Shown: positions 40,672 through 51,477 of the stretch, piece by piece | Numbering within the stretch: the stretch's first letter is position 1 | Layout of the letters: each line of letters opens with the position of its first letter | Assembly (NCBI RefSeq): GCF_020099395.1 | Contig: NZ_CP083590.1 | Location: forward strand, 1,736,001-1,800,000 | Origin: Streptomyces mobaraensis | GTDB taxonomy: Bacteria > Actinomycetota > Actinomycetes > Streptomycetales > Streptomycetaceae | DNA length: 64,000 nucleotides | Reading direction: 5' to 3' | Notes under the pieces: model-generated | What the model was told of the DNA's origin: nothing | The model's input: only the letters and a program-made list of their open reading frames with translations | Databases searched by the model: none | Position numbers and translations under genes: made by a program

Positions 40672-41577
40672 ATGACTACTGTTTCGCGCGTTTCTCGCGC
40701 TTCGCGTGGTTCCGGGCGCGGTCTCTCGCGCTTCGTGACCGCCGCCGTCGCGGTGGCTCTGGTCGGGGGGACGGCCGGGGTCGCAGCGGCTCACACGACG
40801 GCGGCCCAGGTGGCCGCCGTGAAGAGCCCGTCGGCTTCCGCGCCGGTGTTCCAGGTCGGTGCCGTCACCGCCAAGGGTGACGACTTCTACGTCTACGAGG
40901 TCGACGGCAAGGGCGGCCTGAAGCCGCGCGAGGCCCGCGGCCCGTGGAAGGACCTGAGCGAAATCGCCCAGGTCGACCGCGACGCCGACGGCCGCCACGA
41001 CGGCGACTACTTCATCAGCGAGAACGGCCGCGACCTCAAGTTCCACGGCCTGACCGGCAAAGATGTCAACCTCGTGCCCAACTACGGGTACTTCTACCAC
41101 GGCCTGATCGCCCCCGGAGACCTCGGCGGCGGCAAGGAGGCCGACCTCGTCGCGCTGGGCAAGGACAGGATCGACGTCCGTATCACCAACTACGACGGCA
41201 CGTTCTCCGGCGAGCGCGTGATCACCGGATCCGAGTGGGGGACGTACACCGAGATCGCCGGCCGCGGCGACTACACCGGTGACGGCAAGACCGACATGGT
41301 CGCCCACGACCGGGACGGCGTCCTCTGGCTCTACAAGGGCACCGGCAACGCCGAGAAGCCCTTCGAGGCCCGCACCCGGGTCGGCGGCGGCTGGAACAGG
41401 TACCACCACCTCTTCTCCAACGGCGACACCGACGGCGACGGCCGCAGCGACCTGCTGGCCATCGACAACGACGGCGCCCTGTGGCTGTACAAGGGCACGG
41501 GCGAGGCCGCCGCGCCCTTCAAGGCCCCGGTGAAGATCGGCAACTCGGGCTGGAACCAGTACCGCCTGGTCTTCTGA
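40672..41577 (+). CDS. Secreted FG-GAP/VCBS-repeat beta-propeller protein, paralogue 1
   Basis: 301 residues. A Sec signal (residues 1-40) ends at AAAHTTA. About five blade-like repeats follow, roughly 48 residues each. The last two are canonical: GDYTGDGKTDMVAHDRDG and GDTDGDGRSDLLAIDNDG, each followed by LWLYKGTG. The DxDGDGRxD loops should bind calcium. The end, GWNQYRLVF, is shared by all five paralogues in this window. No enzyme motif is seen; it may be a binding or adhesion protein. ATG at 40672 follows GGGGGGAAAC; an ATG seven codons upstream is less likely. Confidence 0.8.
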   Translation: MTTVSRVSRASRGSGRGLSRFVTAAVAVALVGGTAGVAAAHTTAAQVAAVKSPSASAPVFQVGAVTAKGDDFYVYEVDGKGGLKPREARGPWKDLSEIAQVDRDADGRHDGDYFISENGRDLKFHGLTGKDVNLVPNYGYFYHGLIAPGDLGGGKEADLVALGKDRIDVRITNYDGTFSGERVITGSEWGTYTEIAGRGDYTGDGKTDMVAHDRDGVLWLYKGTGNAEKPFEARTRVGGGWNRYHHLFSNGDTDGDGRSDLLAIDNDGALWLYKGTGEAAAPFKAPVKIGNSGWNQYRLVF

Positions 41578-41599
41578 CGCCCATGAGGTAACGCGTCAC

Positions 41600-41633
41600 C
41601 GGGCCGTGCCCCGCCCATCGACGGCACGGCCCG
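41600..41633 (+). terminator. Terminator hairpin after VCBS gene 1
   Basis: Arms CGGGCCGTGCC (41600-41610) and GGCACGGCCCG (41623-41633) pair perfectly. The same arm sequence ends VCBS gene 2. Confidence 0.75.
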
Positions 41634-41663
41634 CTCCCGGCTCCGCCGGATTCCATCTCCACT

Positions 41664-41737
41664 GAAGGTCCAGTGCTGCGCTCCGGCGTGGAGGGCAGCA
41701 CCGCATACCCTTTCTCATGGTTTGGGGGGAACTTTCC
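41664..41737 (+). repeat. Duplicated leader, copy 2 (upstream of VCBS gene 2)
   Basis: Starts GAAGGTCCAGTGCTG and ends CATGGTTTGGGGGGAACTTTCC before the ATG. It matches copy 1 at both ends and diverges in the middle. Confidence 0.7.
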
Positions 41738-42619
41738 ATGACTGTTTCGCGTGTTTCTCGGCGTGGTCTCTCGCGCCTCGTGACGGCCGCCGTCGCCGTG
41801 GCCCTGGTCGGGGGGACGGCCGGGGTCGCCGCCGCGCACACCACCGGCACGCAGCTCGCCGCCAAGAAGCCGAGCGCTTCCGCGCCGGTCTTCCCGCTCG
41901 GCGCCGTCACCAAGACGGACAAGTTCTACTACTACGACGTCGACGGCAAGGGCGGCTTCAAGCCGCGCCAACTGGGCGGCGGCAACTGGAAGGCCATCTC
42001 GATGGCGGCCTGGGTCGACCGCGACGCGGACGGGCGCCAGGACGGCAACTACTACGTCGAGGGCGGCGACCTCAAGTTCATCGGCCTCGCGGGCCGCGCG
42101 CGCAACGTCGTGCCGGGCTTCGGTCACTTCTACGACCGCATCCTGGCTCCGGGGAACCTCGCCGGGTCGCGCCAGTCCGACCTGCTGGCCCGCAGCAAGA
42201 ACGACGGCAGCCTCCACCTCTTCGTCATGAAGGAGGACGGCACCTTCTCCGATCAGACGCGGACCGGCGGCAAGGAGTGGGCCCAGTACACCGACATCGC
42301 GGGCCGCGGCGACCTCACCGGTGACGGCAAGACCGACATCGTCGCCAAGGACAAGGCCGGCATCCTCTGGCTGCACAAGGGCACGGGCAAGGCCGGCAAG
42401 CCCTTCGAGGCCCGCACCCGGATCGGCGGCGGCTGGAACAAGTACACGAAGGTCTTCTCCAACGGCGACCTGAACGGCGACGGCCACAGCGACCTGCTGG
42501 CCGTCGACGGCAAGGGGGCGCTGTGGCTGTACAAGGGCACGGGCAAGCAGGCCGCGCCCTTCAAGGCCCCGGTGAAGATCGGCAACTCCGGCTGGAACCA
42601 GTACCGCCTCGTGTACTGA
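41738..42619 (+). CDS. Secreted FG-GAP/VCBS-repeat beta-propeller protein, paralogue 2
   Basis: 293 residues, the closest relative of paralogue 1. The signal peptide (LSRLVTAAVAVALVGGTAGV) is nearly the same and cleavage is near AAAHTTG. Blades carry GDLTGDGKTDIVAKDKAG and GDLNGDGHSDLLAVDGKG, each with LW(L)xKGTG. It shares the C-terminal GNSGWNQYRLVY. Middle repeats have diverged more than the last two (KFYYYDVDGKGGFKPRQLGG), which suggests selection on one face of the propeller. Its leader and terminator are copies of those of paralogue 1. Confidence 0.8.
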   Translation: MTVSRVSRRGLSRLVTAAVAVALVGGTAGVAAAHTTGTQLAAKKPSASAPVFPLGAVTKTDKFYYYDVDGKGGFKPRQLGGGNWKAISMAAWVDRDADGRQDGNYYVEGGDLKFIGLAGRARNVVPGFGHFYDRILAPGNLAGSRQSDLLARSKNDGSLHLFVMKEDGTFSDQTRTGGKEWAQYTDIAGRGDLTGDGKTDIVAKDKAGILWLHKGTGKAGKPFEARTRIGGGWNKYTKVFSNGDLNGDGHSDLLAVDGKGALWLYKGTGKQAAPFKAPVKIGNSGWNQYRLVY

Positions 42620-42645
42620 TCCGCCGTGCGGTGACGCAGTACCAC

Positions 42646-42677
42646 CGGGCCGTGCCTTCCTCGCGGGGCACGGCCCG
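42646..42677 (+). terminator. Terminator hairpin after VCBS gene 2
   Basis: Arms CGGGCCGTGCC (42646-42656) and GGCACGGCCCG (42667-42677) are the same as after gene 1; only the loop differs. Confidence 0.75.
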
Positions 42678-42723
42678 TCCCCGGCTCGACTTCTGCGCAT
42701 CCTTCCCTTCGTCAGGAGACCCA

Positions 42724-43656
42724 GTGGCCCACATCCCCGGCCGCAAGGGGCGCGTTCTGCCGCGCCTCGTCACGACGGCGATCGCCGTCACCCTCGTCGG
42801 CGCCACCGCCGGCACGGCACTGGCCGACGGCCCCGCCGGGCAGTTCTCCGCCACCCTGCCGGACGCACGGTCCGCCAAGGTCGCCGCCGCCGGGAAGCCG
42901 ACCGGCGACGCGCCGGTGCTGCCCGTCGTGGCTGTCGACAAATCCCTCGTCCGCGCCTTCGTACCGGACGGCAAGGGCGGCCTGCGGTCGCTCGGTTCCG
43001 GCCGTGACAAGGACTGGGAGCTCGTCAAAGCGGCTACGTTCGTCGACCACGACCGGAACGGCAAGCTCGACGGCGAGTACCTCCTGGAGAACAACGGCGA
43101 GGTCTTCCACCAGAGCGCCGCGAGCCGCGTCACCGGGATCGCGAGCGGCTTCGGCGGCTACGACACCTTCTTCTCCCCGGGCGACCTCGGCGGAACCCGC
43201 GGTTCCGACCTCCTCACCCGCGACAAGCAGGGCGTTCTCTGGGTTCACCAGGCCAACGGCAAGCCCGGCCGCGACTACTCCAAGCTCGCCCCGCGCAAGC
43301 GGGTCGGCGGCGGCTGGGGACAGTTCACCGCGATCACCGGCCGCGGCGACCTCACCGGTGACGGCAGGACGGACATCGTCGCCCGCGACAAGTCCGGCAC
43401 GCTCTGGCTCTACAAGGGCACCGGGGACATCGCCAAGCCCTTCGCGGCCCGGACTAAGATCGGCAGCGGCTGGAACCAGTTCACCAAGCTCGTCGCGACG
43501 GGCGACGTGAACGGGGACGGCCACGCCGACCTCCTCGCCGTGGACGGCAAGGGCGCGCTGTGGCTCTACAAGGGCACGGGCAAGGCGTCCTCGCCGTACC
43601 AGTCGCGGGTGAAGATCGACGGTTCGGGCTGGAACCAGTACCGCCTGGTCTTCTGA
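42724..43656 (+). CDS. Secreted FG-GAP/VCBS-repeat beta-propeller protein, paralogue 3
   Basis: 310 residues from a GTG with AGGAGACCCA upstream. Signal LVTTAIAVTLVGATAGTALA ends at ADG. The blades include GDLGGTRGSDLLTRDKQGVL, GDLTGDGRTDIVARDKSGTL and GDVNGDGHADLLAVDGKGAL. The first blade is shortened (RAFVPDGKGGLRSLGSG). The end is DGSGWNQYRLVF. It has lost the leader shared by paralogues 1 and 2 and is 46 bases past their terminator. Presumably extracellular and calcium-binding; ligand unknown. Confidence 0.8.
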   Translation: MAHIPGRKGRVLPRLVTTAIAVTLVGATAGTALADGPAGQFSATLPDARSAKVAAAGKPTGDAPVLPVVAVDKSLVRAFVPDGKGGLRSLGSGRDKDWELVKAATFVDHDRNGKLDGEYLLENNGEVFHQSAASRVTGIASGFGGYDTFFSPGDLGGTRGSDLLTRDKQGVLWVHQANGKPGRDYSKLAPRKRVGGGWGQFTAITGRGDLTGDGRTDIVARDKSGTLWLYKGTGDIAKPFAARTKIGSGWNQFTKLVATGDVNGDGHADLLAVDGKGALWLYKGTGKASSPYQSRVKIDGSGWNQYRLVF

Positions 43657-43690
43657 CCCACTTCTCCTTTCTCCTCCTACGGAGTTCTAC

Positions 43691-44638
43691 GTGATCCACA
43701 CCAACGGCCGCCGCTCCGGCGGTCGCGCACTCCCCCGCGTCGTCACCACGGCGATCGCCGCCGCCCTCGTGGCCGGCACCGCCGGTACGGCGCTGGCCGA
43801 CGGGCCGGCCGCGGCCCCGGCCGGAAAGCTCGGCCCCAAGGTGACCGCCGACAAGACGGCCGCCGCCAAGGCCACCGTCGCCGACCCGACCGGCGCGGCG
43901 CCCTTCCTGGTGCTCAACGCCATCGACAACAAGGGCGACTACTACTCGTACCAGCCCAACGGCAAGGGCGGTCTCACCGCCCGCAAGGCGGGCAAGAACA
44001 CCAACGCGTCCCGCAACGCCTGGAAGCAGATGCGGCTGGCGACCCAGCACCACAACCAGTTCGGCGAGGGCGACGGCCACTACTACGTCCAGAAGGACAA
44101 CGAGGCCTGGTTCGCGGACAAGGGCTTCAGCACACGCGTCGGCACCGGCTGGAGCATGTACGACACCGTCTTCTCCCCGGGCAACCTGGGCGGTTCGGTG
44201 TACGGTGACGTGCTCGGGCGCGACAAGTCGGGCGTCCTGTGGGTCTACCAGGCCGACATCATCGGCAAGCTGTCCGCCCGCAAGAAGGTCGGCGGCGGCT
44301 GGGGCCAGTTCACGGCGATCGCCGGGCGCGGCGACCTGACCGGGGACGGCAAGACGGACATCGTCGCCCGCGACAAGTCCGGCACGCTCTGGCTGTACAA
44401 GGGCACCGGCGACCTGAACAAGCCCTTCGTGGGCCGCACCAAGATCGGCGGCGGCTGGAACAAGTTCGACCTGCTGGTCGGCACCGGCGACGTCGACGGC
44501 GACGGCCGCGCGGACCTGCTGGCGCGGGACAAGTCCGGCGCGCTGTGGCTCTACAAGGGCACCGGCAAGCAGAACGAGCCCTTCAAGGGCTCGGTCAAGG
44601 TGGGGACGGGCTTCGGCCAGTACCGCCTGATGTTCTGA
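43691..44638 (+). CDS. Secreted FG-GAP/VCBS-repeat beta-propeller protein, paralogue 4
   Basis: 315 residues from a GTG with GGAG upstream. Signal VVTTAIAAALVAGTAGTALA resembles paralogue 3. Blades include GNLGGSVYGDVLGRDKSGVL, GDLTGDGKTDIVARDKSGTL and GDVDGDGRADLLARDKSGAL. The end is GTGFGQYRLMF, with Gln in place of the Asn of the GWNQYRL motif region. It starts 34 bases after paralogue 3, so both are likely transcribed together. A strong bidirectional hairpin follows. Confidence 0.8.
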   Translation: MIHTNGRRSGGRALPRVVTTAIAAALVAGTAGTALADGPAAAPAGKLGPKVTADKTAAAKATVADPTGAAPFLVLNAIDNKGDYYSYQPNGKGGLTARKAGKNTNASRNAWKQMRLATQHHNQFGEGDGHYYVQKDNEAWFADKGFSTRVGTGWSMYDTVFSPGNLGGSVYGDVLGRDKSGVLWVYQADIIGKLSARKKVGGGWGQFTAIAGRGDLTGDGKTDIVARDKSGTLWLYKGTGDLNKPFVGRTKIGGGWNKFDLLVGTGDVDGDGRADLLARDKSGALWLYKGTGKQNEPFKGSVKVGTGFGQYRLMF

Positions 44639-44657
44639 CACTGCGTCAGGTACCGGC

Positions 44658-44693
44658 CCTGTGGCGCCCCTCCATCCGGAGGGGCGCCACAGG
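44658..44693. terminator. Bidirectional terminator between VCBS gene 4 and DUF5701
   Basis: Perfect 16-base arms, CCTGTGGCGCCCCTCC and its complement, around a 4-base loop. It separates two convergent genes. Confidence 0.85.
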
Positions 44694-44697
44694 CGTG

Positions 44698-45384
44698 TCA
44701 GGCCCCCGCCGCCGGAGTGCGACGCCCCGCCGCGGAGGCCATGCCGAGCCAGGTGTGCGGGTTGCCGGCCCAGCACCACCCCAGCTTCGGCGCCTTCTTG
44801 CTGATCCAGATCGCCGGGACCCGCCGGTCGCCGCAGCGCGAACCGCCCAGCGAGAAGCACTTGTTCTTGACCAGCGCCTCGGGGAAGTGCGTGATCAGCG
44901 CGACGCCCTCCTCGATGGTGAGCAGGGTCCGCCCGCGCCCGGCTATCGCCGCCATGGCCGTCTCCGGCACCGCGCCGCAGAACTCCTCGCCGCGCTCCAC
45001 GCCGTACAGCAGGTACGCGGAGAGTCCGCCCGCCTCGGTCTCCTCGGTCGCGACGAACCGTTCCAGCGCGCCCGGCTCGAAGGAGCGGTCGACAAAGCCG
45101 GGAAGGCGTCCGCCGTGCAGGGTGGTACGGGGCATCGTCTCCTCGATCGGCACCACGTCCCGGGCGACCACCAGCAGGAACGGGATCCGCCCGGCGTCGA
45201 GGTCGTACGACGTGTCCGGCGCGGCGGCCAGGGCGACGGCCTCGGCCCGCAGTGGCGCGACCAGGGCCTCGAACTTCTCGGCGTCGAGGCCGGAGAGGGC
45301 CGGGTAGTCGCGGGTCACGAGGTTGCGCACCTGGCGGTCGAACTCGGCGCCGGCGTCGGAGAGGGGCGAGGGGGTGTGCGACAA
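44698..45384 (-). CDS. DUF5701 family protein
   Basis: 228 residues, no signal. EFDRQVRNLVTRDYPALSGL and LVAPLRAEAVALAA at the start, then IPFLLVVARDVVPIEETMP, GEEFCGAVPETAMAAIAGRG, LLTIEEGVALITHFPEALVK and the Cys/Trp-rich GSRCGDRRVPAIWISKKAPKLGWCWAGN match actinobacterial DUF5701. Function unknown. It diverges from the TetR gene, which lies 120 bases away and may control it through the inverted repeat at 45434-45455. Confidence 0.75.
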   Translation of the reverse strand: MSHTPSPLSDAGAEFDRQVRNLVTRDYPALSGLDAEKFEALVAPLRAEAVALAAAPDTSYDLDAGRIPFLLVVARDVVPIEETMPRTTLHGGRLPGFVDRSFEPGALERFVATEETEAGGLSAYLLYGVERGEEFCGAVPETAMAAIAGRGRTLLTIEEGVALITHFPEALVKNKCFSLGGSRCGDRRVPAIWISKKAPKLGWCWAGNPHTWLGMASAAGRRTPAAGA

Positions 45385-45433
45385 GGATCCTCCGTAGGGA
45401 AGTCGGGCTACTTGCGCCGCGAGCGCAAACTTA

Positions 45434-45455
45434 CGACGGGAGTAACTTTACGTCG
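45434..45455. promoter_or_regulatory. Inverted repeat in the DUF5701-TetR divergent promoter
   Basis: CGACG (45434-45438) and CGTCG (45451-45455) flank GTAACTTTAC (45442-45451). The partial unit GTAAAGTT recurs at the TetR gene leader. The place is right for a TetR-family operator acting on both genes. Confidence 0.45.
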
Positions 45456-45504
45456 GGCGTTCAGTAGTGTCAACGAAAAAATAGGACGGGGGTAAAGTTC
45501 ACCC

Positions 45505-46164
45505 ATGGACTCCCACTCGACCGCGGAGCCGGGCACCCCGCCCGCCGGACTCCGTGAGACCAAGAAGCGCGAGACGCGCCGGCTGATCTCCGACCACGCG
45601 ACCAGGCTCTTCATCGAGCAGGGCTTCGAGCGCACCACCATCGCCGAGATCGCCGACGCCGCGCGCGTCGCCAAGAAGACGGTCACCAACTACTTCCCGC
45701 GCAAGGAGGACTTGGCGCTGGACCACCAGGAGGAGTTCGTCCGGGGGCTCGCCCTGACCGTCGCCGCCCGCGAACCCGGCGAGTCCGCCCTCGCCGCCCT
45801 GCGCCGCTCCTTCCTCGCGGCCGTCGCCGAACGGGACCCCGTCGCGGGCTTCGCGGGACCGGACTTTAGCCGCATGATCGCCGACAGCCCCACCCTCTCC
45901 GTCTGCCTGCGTGGCCTCCACGACCGCCGTGAGGAAGCCCTCGCCGCCGCCCTCGCCGAGGCGACGGCCGTACCGGCGGACGACGTGACCCCGCGCGCCG
46001 CCGCCGCGGTCCTGGGCGGCGTGCACCGGGTCCTCTTCGGCCGCATCCAGGCCCTGACGCTGGCCGGGCACGGCGACGACGAGGTGGCCGAGGTCGTCGG
46101 GGCGGAGGCGGTCCGCGCGTTCGACCTGCTGGAACCGTCTCTGGGGGCCTACGCGCGGGCCTGA
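45505..46164 (+). CDS. TetR/AcrR family transcriptional regulator
   Basis: 219 residues. The N-terminal HTH is typical: LISDHATRLFIEQGFERTTI followed by IADAARVAKKTVTNYFPRKE. The rest is an all-helical ligand-binding domain with no recognisable specificity. The start ATG at 45505 lies behind GGGGGTAAAG. It is divergent from the DUF5701 gene and upstream of VCBS gene 5 in the same direction, with 137 bases between. It probably represses itself and DUF5701. Confidence 0.88.
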   Translation: MDSHSTAEPGTPPAGLRETKKRETRRLISDHATRLFIEQGFERTTIAEIADAARVAKKTVTNYFPRKEDLALDHQEEFVRGLALTVAAREPGESALAALRRSFLAAVAERDPVAGFAGPDFSRMIADSPTLSVCLRGLHDRREEALAAALAEATAVPADDVTPRAAAAVLGGVHRVLFGRIQALTLAGHGDDEVAEVVGAEAVRAFDLLEPSLGAYARA

Positions 46165-46301
46165 CCCGACGGGAGGGGGCCTCAACCCCGGGGCGCCGGG
46201 GGCGGTGTGGCAGCATCAGTGATCACGCGGGGGGGCGTAAGCGGTACGCACACGACACCTCCGTCGTGCCGTTCCCTTGTGCCTACCGTACGGAGCCCTA
46301 C

Positions 46302-47213
46302 GTGCCCGACCGTTCCCGCCGTCGCCGCGTCCTCTCGCGCGCCCTCACCGCCGCGACCGCCGTCGCCCTGGCCGCCGTCACCGCCGGCACGGCGTCGGCG
46401 GACGTCCCCGGCCCCGGGTCCGTCCCGGCCGTACGGCCGCCGGCGGCACCGGCCCTCCGGGCCGACGCCCGCCTGTCGCCGAACGCGCCCTTCTTCCCCG
46501 TCCAGGCGGTCGACGGCAAGGGCGACTTCTTCGTCTACGTGCCGGACGGCAAGGGCGGTCTGGCTCAGCGCAAGCCCTTCGGCGGCGGCTGGGGCGTGAT
46601 CAAGGCGGCGACGGCGGTCGACCACGACCGCGACGGGCTCGCCGAGGGCACCTACGCCATCGGGCCGGACGACTCGGTGGGGTACTTCGCCAAGAAGGGC
46701 GGCCGGGTGGTCGCCACGGACTGGGGCCAGTACGACAGCTTCTTCTCCCCCGGCACCCTCGGCGGTTCGAAGGAGTCCGACATCCTCGTCCGCGACCGCG
46801 CGGGCGTGCTCTGGCTCTACCTGGCCAAGGCCGACGGCTCGCTCTCCGGCCGCAAGAAGGTGGGCCCCGGCTGGGGCCAGTACACGGCGATCACCGGCCG
46901 CGCGGACCTCACCGGTGACGGCCGGACGGACATCGTCGCCCGCGACGGCAAGGGCACCCTCTGGCTGTACCAGGGCACCGGCGACACGTCCCGCCCCTTC
47001 AAGTCCCGCACCCGTGTCGGGGACGGCTGGAACCAGTTCAACCTGCTGCTGGGTACCGGCGACGTGGACCTCGACGGCCACCCGGACCTGCTCGCCCGCG
47101 ACGGCAAGGGCGCGCTGTGGCTGTACAAGGGCACAGGCCGGGCGTCGGCGCCGTTCAAGTCCCGCGTGCTGGTGGGGAAGTCGGGTTGGAACCAGTACCG
47201 GCTGCTCTTCTGA
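46302..47213 (+). CDS. Secreted FG-GAP/VCBS-repeat beta-propeller protein, paralogue 5
   Basis: 303 residues from a GTG with ACGGAG upstream. Signal SRALTAATAVALAAVTAGTA ends at ASADVP. Blades include GTLGGSKESDILVRDRAGVL, ADLTGDGRTDIVARDGKGTL and GDVDLDGHPDLLARDGKGAL, with LWLYxGTG after two of them and GKSGWNQYRLLF at the end. It is separated from paralogues 1-4 by DUF5701 and TetR. One calcium loop has Leu for Gly (DVDLDGHPD), so that site may be weaker. Presumed extracellular. Confidence 0.8.
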   Translation: MPDRSRRRRVLSRALTAATAVALAAVTAGTASADVPGPGSVPAVRPPAAPALRADARLSPNAPFFPVQAVDGKGDFFVYVPDGKGGLAQRKPFGGGWGVIKAATAVDHDRDGLAEGTYAIGPDDSVGYFAKKGGRVVATDWGQYDSFFSPGTLGGSKESDILVRDRAGVLWLYLAKADGSLSGRKKVGPGWGQYTAITGRADLTGDGRTDIVARDGKGTLWLYQGTGDTSRPFKSRTRVGDGWNQFNLLLGTGDVDLDGHPDLLARDGKGALWLYKGTGRASAPFKSRVLVGKSGWNQYRLLF

Positions 47214-47243
47214 GTGATCCTCCCACTTCCCGCTCCGGCGGCG

Positions 47244-47265
47244 GGTCAACCGGTCTACGTTGACC
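47244..47265. promoter_or_regulatory. Inverted repeat just before the XRE-DUF5753 start
   Basis: GGTCAAC and GTTGACC, 7-base arms with an 8-base spacer, end two bases before the ATG. It is probably the promoter/operator of this autoregulated gene; the transcript may be leaderless. Confidence 0.45.
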
Positions 47266-47267
47266 GG

Positions 47268-48101
47268 ATGACCGCTTCCAAGGACAGGGATCCGTACGCC
47301 AATCCCCGGGCGTTCTACGGTTCGGAGCTGGCCCGTCTGCGCGACGCCGCCGGCCTCAGCCAGGAACAGCTCGGGGCACGTGCGTTCTGCTCGGGTTCGT
47401 ACATCGGCCAGTTCGAGTCGGCCATCCGCGTCCCGCAGTTGGAGCTGTCGAAGCGGTTCGACGAGATCTTCGGAACCGGCGAGCACATGCAACGGCTGTG
47501 CAGGCTGGCCCGTCAGGCGAAGTGCGTGGCCGATTACGCCGTGGACGCTGTCGACTTGGAGCCCAAGGCCAAGAGCATCACCGCGTACTCTCCGGTGCTC
47601 GTGCCCGGCCTTCTGCAGACCGCGAACTACACGCACGCCATCACCTGTGCCGCCCAGCCTTTCGTCGCCAAGGCGACGGTGGACCGCTGGATGGGCGGCC
47701 GGATGGAGCGCCAGAAGATCTTGCGCGACCCGTCGCACCCGGTACTGTCCACGGTCGTCTGCGAATCGGCTCTGCGCGCACATATCGGCGGCCCCGCCGT
47801 CATGCGGCAGCAGACCGGTCACCTGATCGAAATGGCACAACGGTCACGCGTCGTCGTGCAAGTGCTCCCGTTCACAGCCATGGCGGAAGCTTTCATGGAC
47901 AGCTTTGTGACCCTCATGGACTTCTGCGACAGTCCGCCCGTCCTGTACACCGAGTGGGCGCGCAGCGGTCGGCTCATCGAGGAGCGGGACGTCGTGGACC
48001 ACAACCGGCGCCTCTTCGACCTGGTCAGGGCGGCGGCGCTGTCGCGTGCGGCGTCACTGGACTTTCTGCGGACGGTGCACGACGAGTTCGCCGCCAAGTG
48101 A
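47268..48101 (+). CDS. XRE-family HTH regulator with DUF5753 domain
   Basis: 277 residues. HTH_31-type motif at residues 15-70: LARLRDAAGLSQEQLGARAF and SYIGQFESAIRVPQLELSKR. The DUF5753 domain follows, with VPGLLQTANYTHAI, RMERQKIL, VVCESALRAHIGG, VQVLPFTAMAEAFMDSFVTL and VLYTEWARSG. Such regulators are numerous in Streptomyces and normally sit next to a small DUF397 protein; no DUF397 gene follows here, only a terminator. Its targets are unknown. Confidence 0.9.
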   Translation: MTASKDRDPYANPRAFYGSELARLRDAAGLSQEQLGARAFCSGSYIGQFESAIRVPQLELSKRFDEIFGTGEHMQRLCRLARQAKCVADYAVDAVDLEPKAKSITAYSPVLVPGLLQTANYTHAITCAAQPFVAKATVDRWMGGRMERQKILRDPSHPVLSTVVCESALRAHIGGPAVMRQQTGHLIEMAQRSRVVVQVLPFTAMAEAFMDSFVTLMDFCDSPPVLYTEWARSGRLIEERDVVDHNRRLFDLVRAAALSRAASLDFLRTVHDEFAAK

Positions 48102-48140
48102 GGGGCGCCCCCTGACCGTCCGCCCGTACACATGCCCGTA

Positions 48141-48195
48141 CACACCGAGGGCCGCACCCCGCGCGCGAACGCGGGATGCGGCCCTCGGCCGTGTG
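48141..48195. terminator. Bidirectional terminator between XRE-DUF5753 and acnA
   Basis: A long stem: CACACCGAGGGCCGCA pairs with TGCGGCCCTCGG and GTGTG, and inner CCCGCG with CGCGGG. It lies between two convergent stop codons. Confidence 0.85.
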
Positions 48196-48206
48196 GCGCC
48201 TGCCGC

Positions 48207-51019
<2,813 letters not shown>

Positions 51020-51064
51020 TAGTGTTCCCTGGTGGCGTGACGGCGGTACGCCTCTCTCGGCATA

Positions 51065-51082
51065 TATCTCGATGTCGAGATA
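51065..51082. promoter_or_regulatory. TATCTCGA-TG-TCGAGATA palindrome, probable MarR-type (TamR) operator
   Basis: Perfect 8-base arms around a 2-base centre, 144 bases upstream of the acnA start. As I recall, the MarR-family regulator TamR of S. coelicolor controls aconitase through 18-bp palindromes of this UrtR-like form. The match is by memory. Confidence 0.55.
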
Positions 51083-51189
51083 ACTCTAGTACATCGCCGG
51101 GGATCGGTCATGCCCGGATGAGCGATCGCGGGGGCATCACGGGGACGGAGGCCGGTCACGTTCCCGTCTCGGCCGGCCGCGCGGCCGCG

Positions 51190-51333
51190 TCAGTCGCCGG
51201 TCGAGCCGCTCTGCCGGCCCTTGGGCGCATCGAGTACGGGCTTGATCAGGCCGAGCAGCAGGTCGGCGGCGGCCGACACGACGAGCGTCCAGCGCGGGAC
51301 GTCGGGGGCTTCGTCGTCGGGGGTGGGGGTCAT
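51190..51333 (-). CDS. Small hypothetical protein, 47 residues
   Basis: The frame starts MTPTPDDEAPDVPRWTLVV, then has one hydrophobic or amphipathic segment (SAAADLLLGLIKPVLD) and a basic tail. The ATG at 51333 has CAGGAG with correct 8-base spacing, which makes translation plausible. A longer open frame runs upstream but is low-complexity and Pro/Arg-rich. It may be a membrane-associated peptide. No homologue is recognised. Confidence 0.5.
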   Translation of the reverse strand: MTPTPDDEAPDVPRWTLVVSAAADLLLGLIKPVLDAPKGRQSGSTGD

Positions 51334-51477
51334 GGCCGGTGCTCCTGGCTTTCGGTGCGGGCGGGGACGGCGGGGCCTGGACCCCGTTCGCCCTGGGAGA
51401 GGGCTTACGGGGCGTGGCCGTTCCGCTCTGGTGGGGCGGGCGCAGGGCGCGGCAGGCGGGGCGCCGGCGTTGATCAA

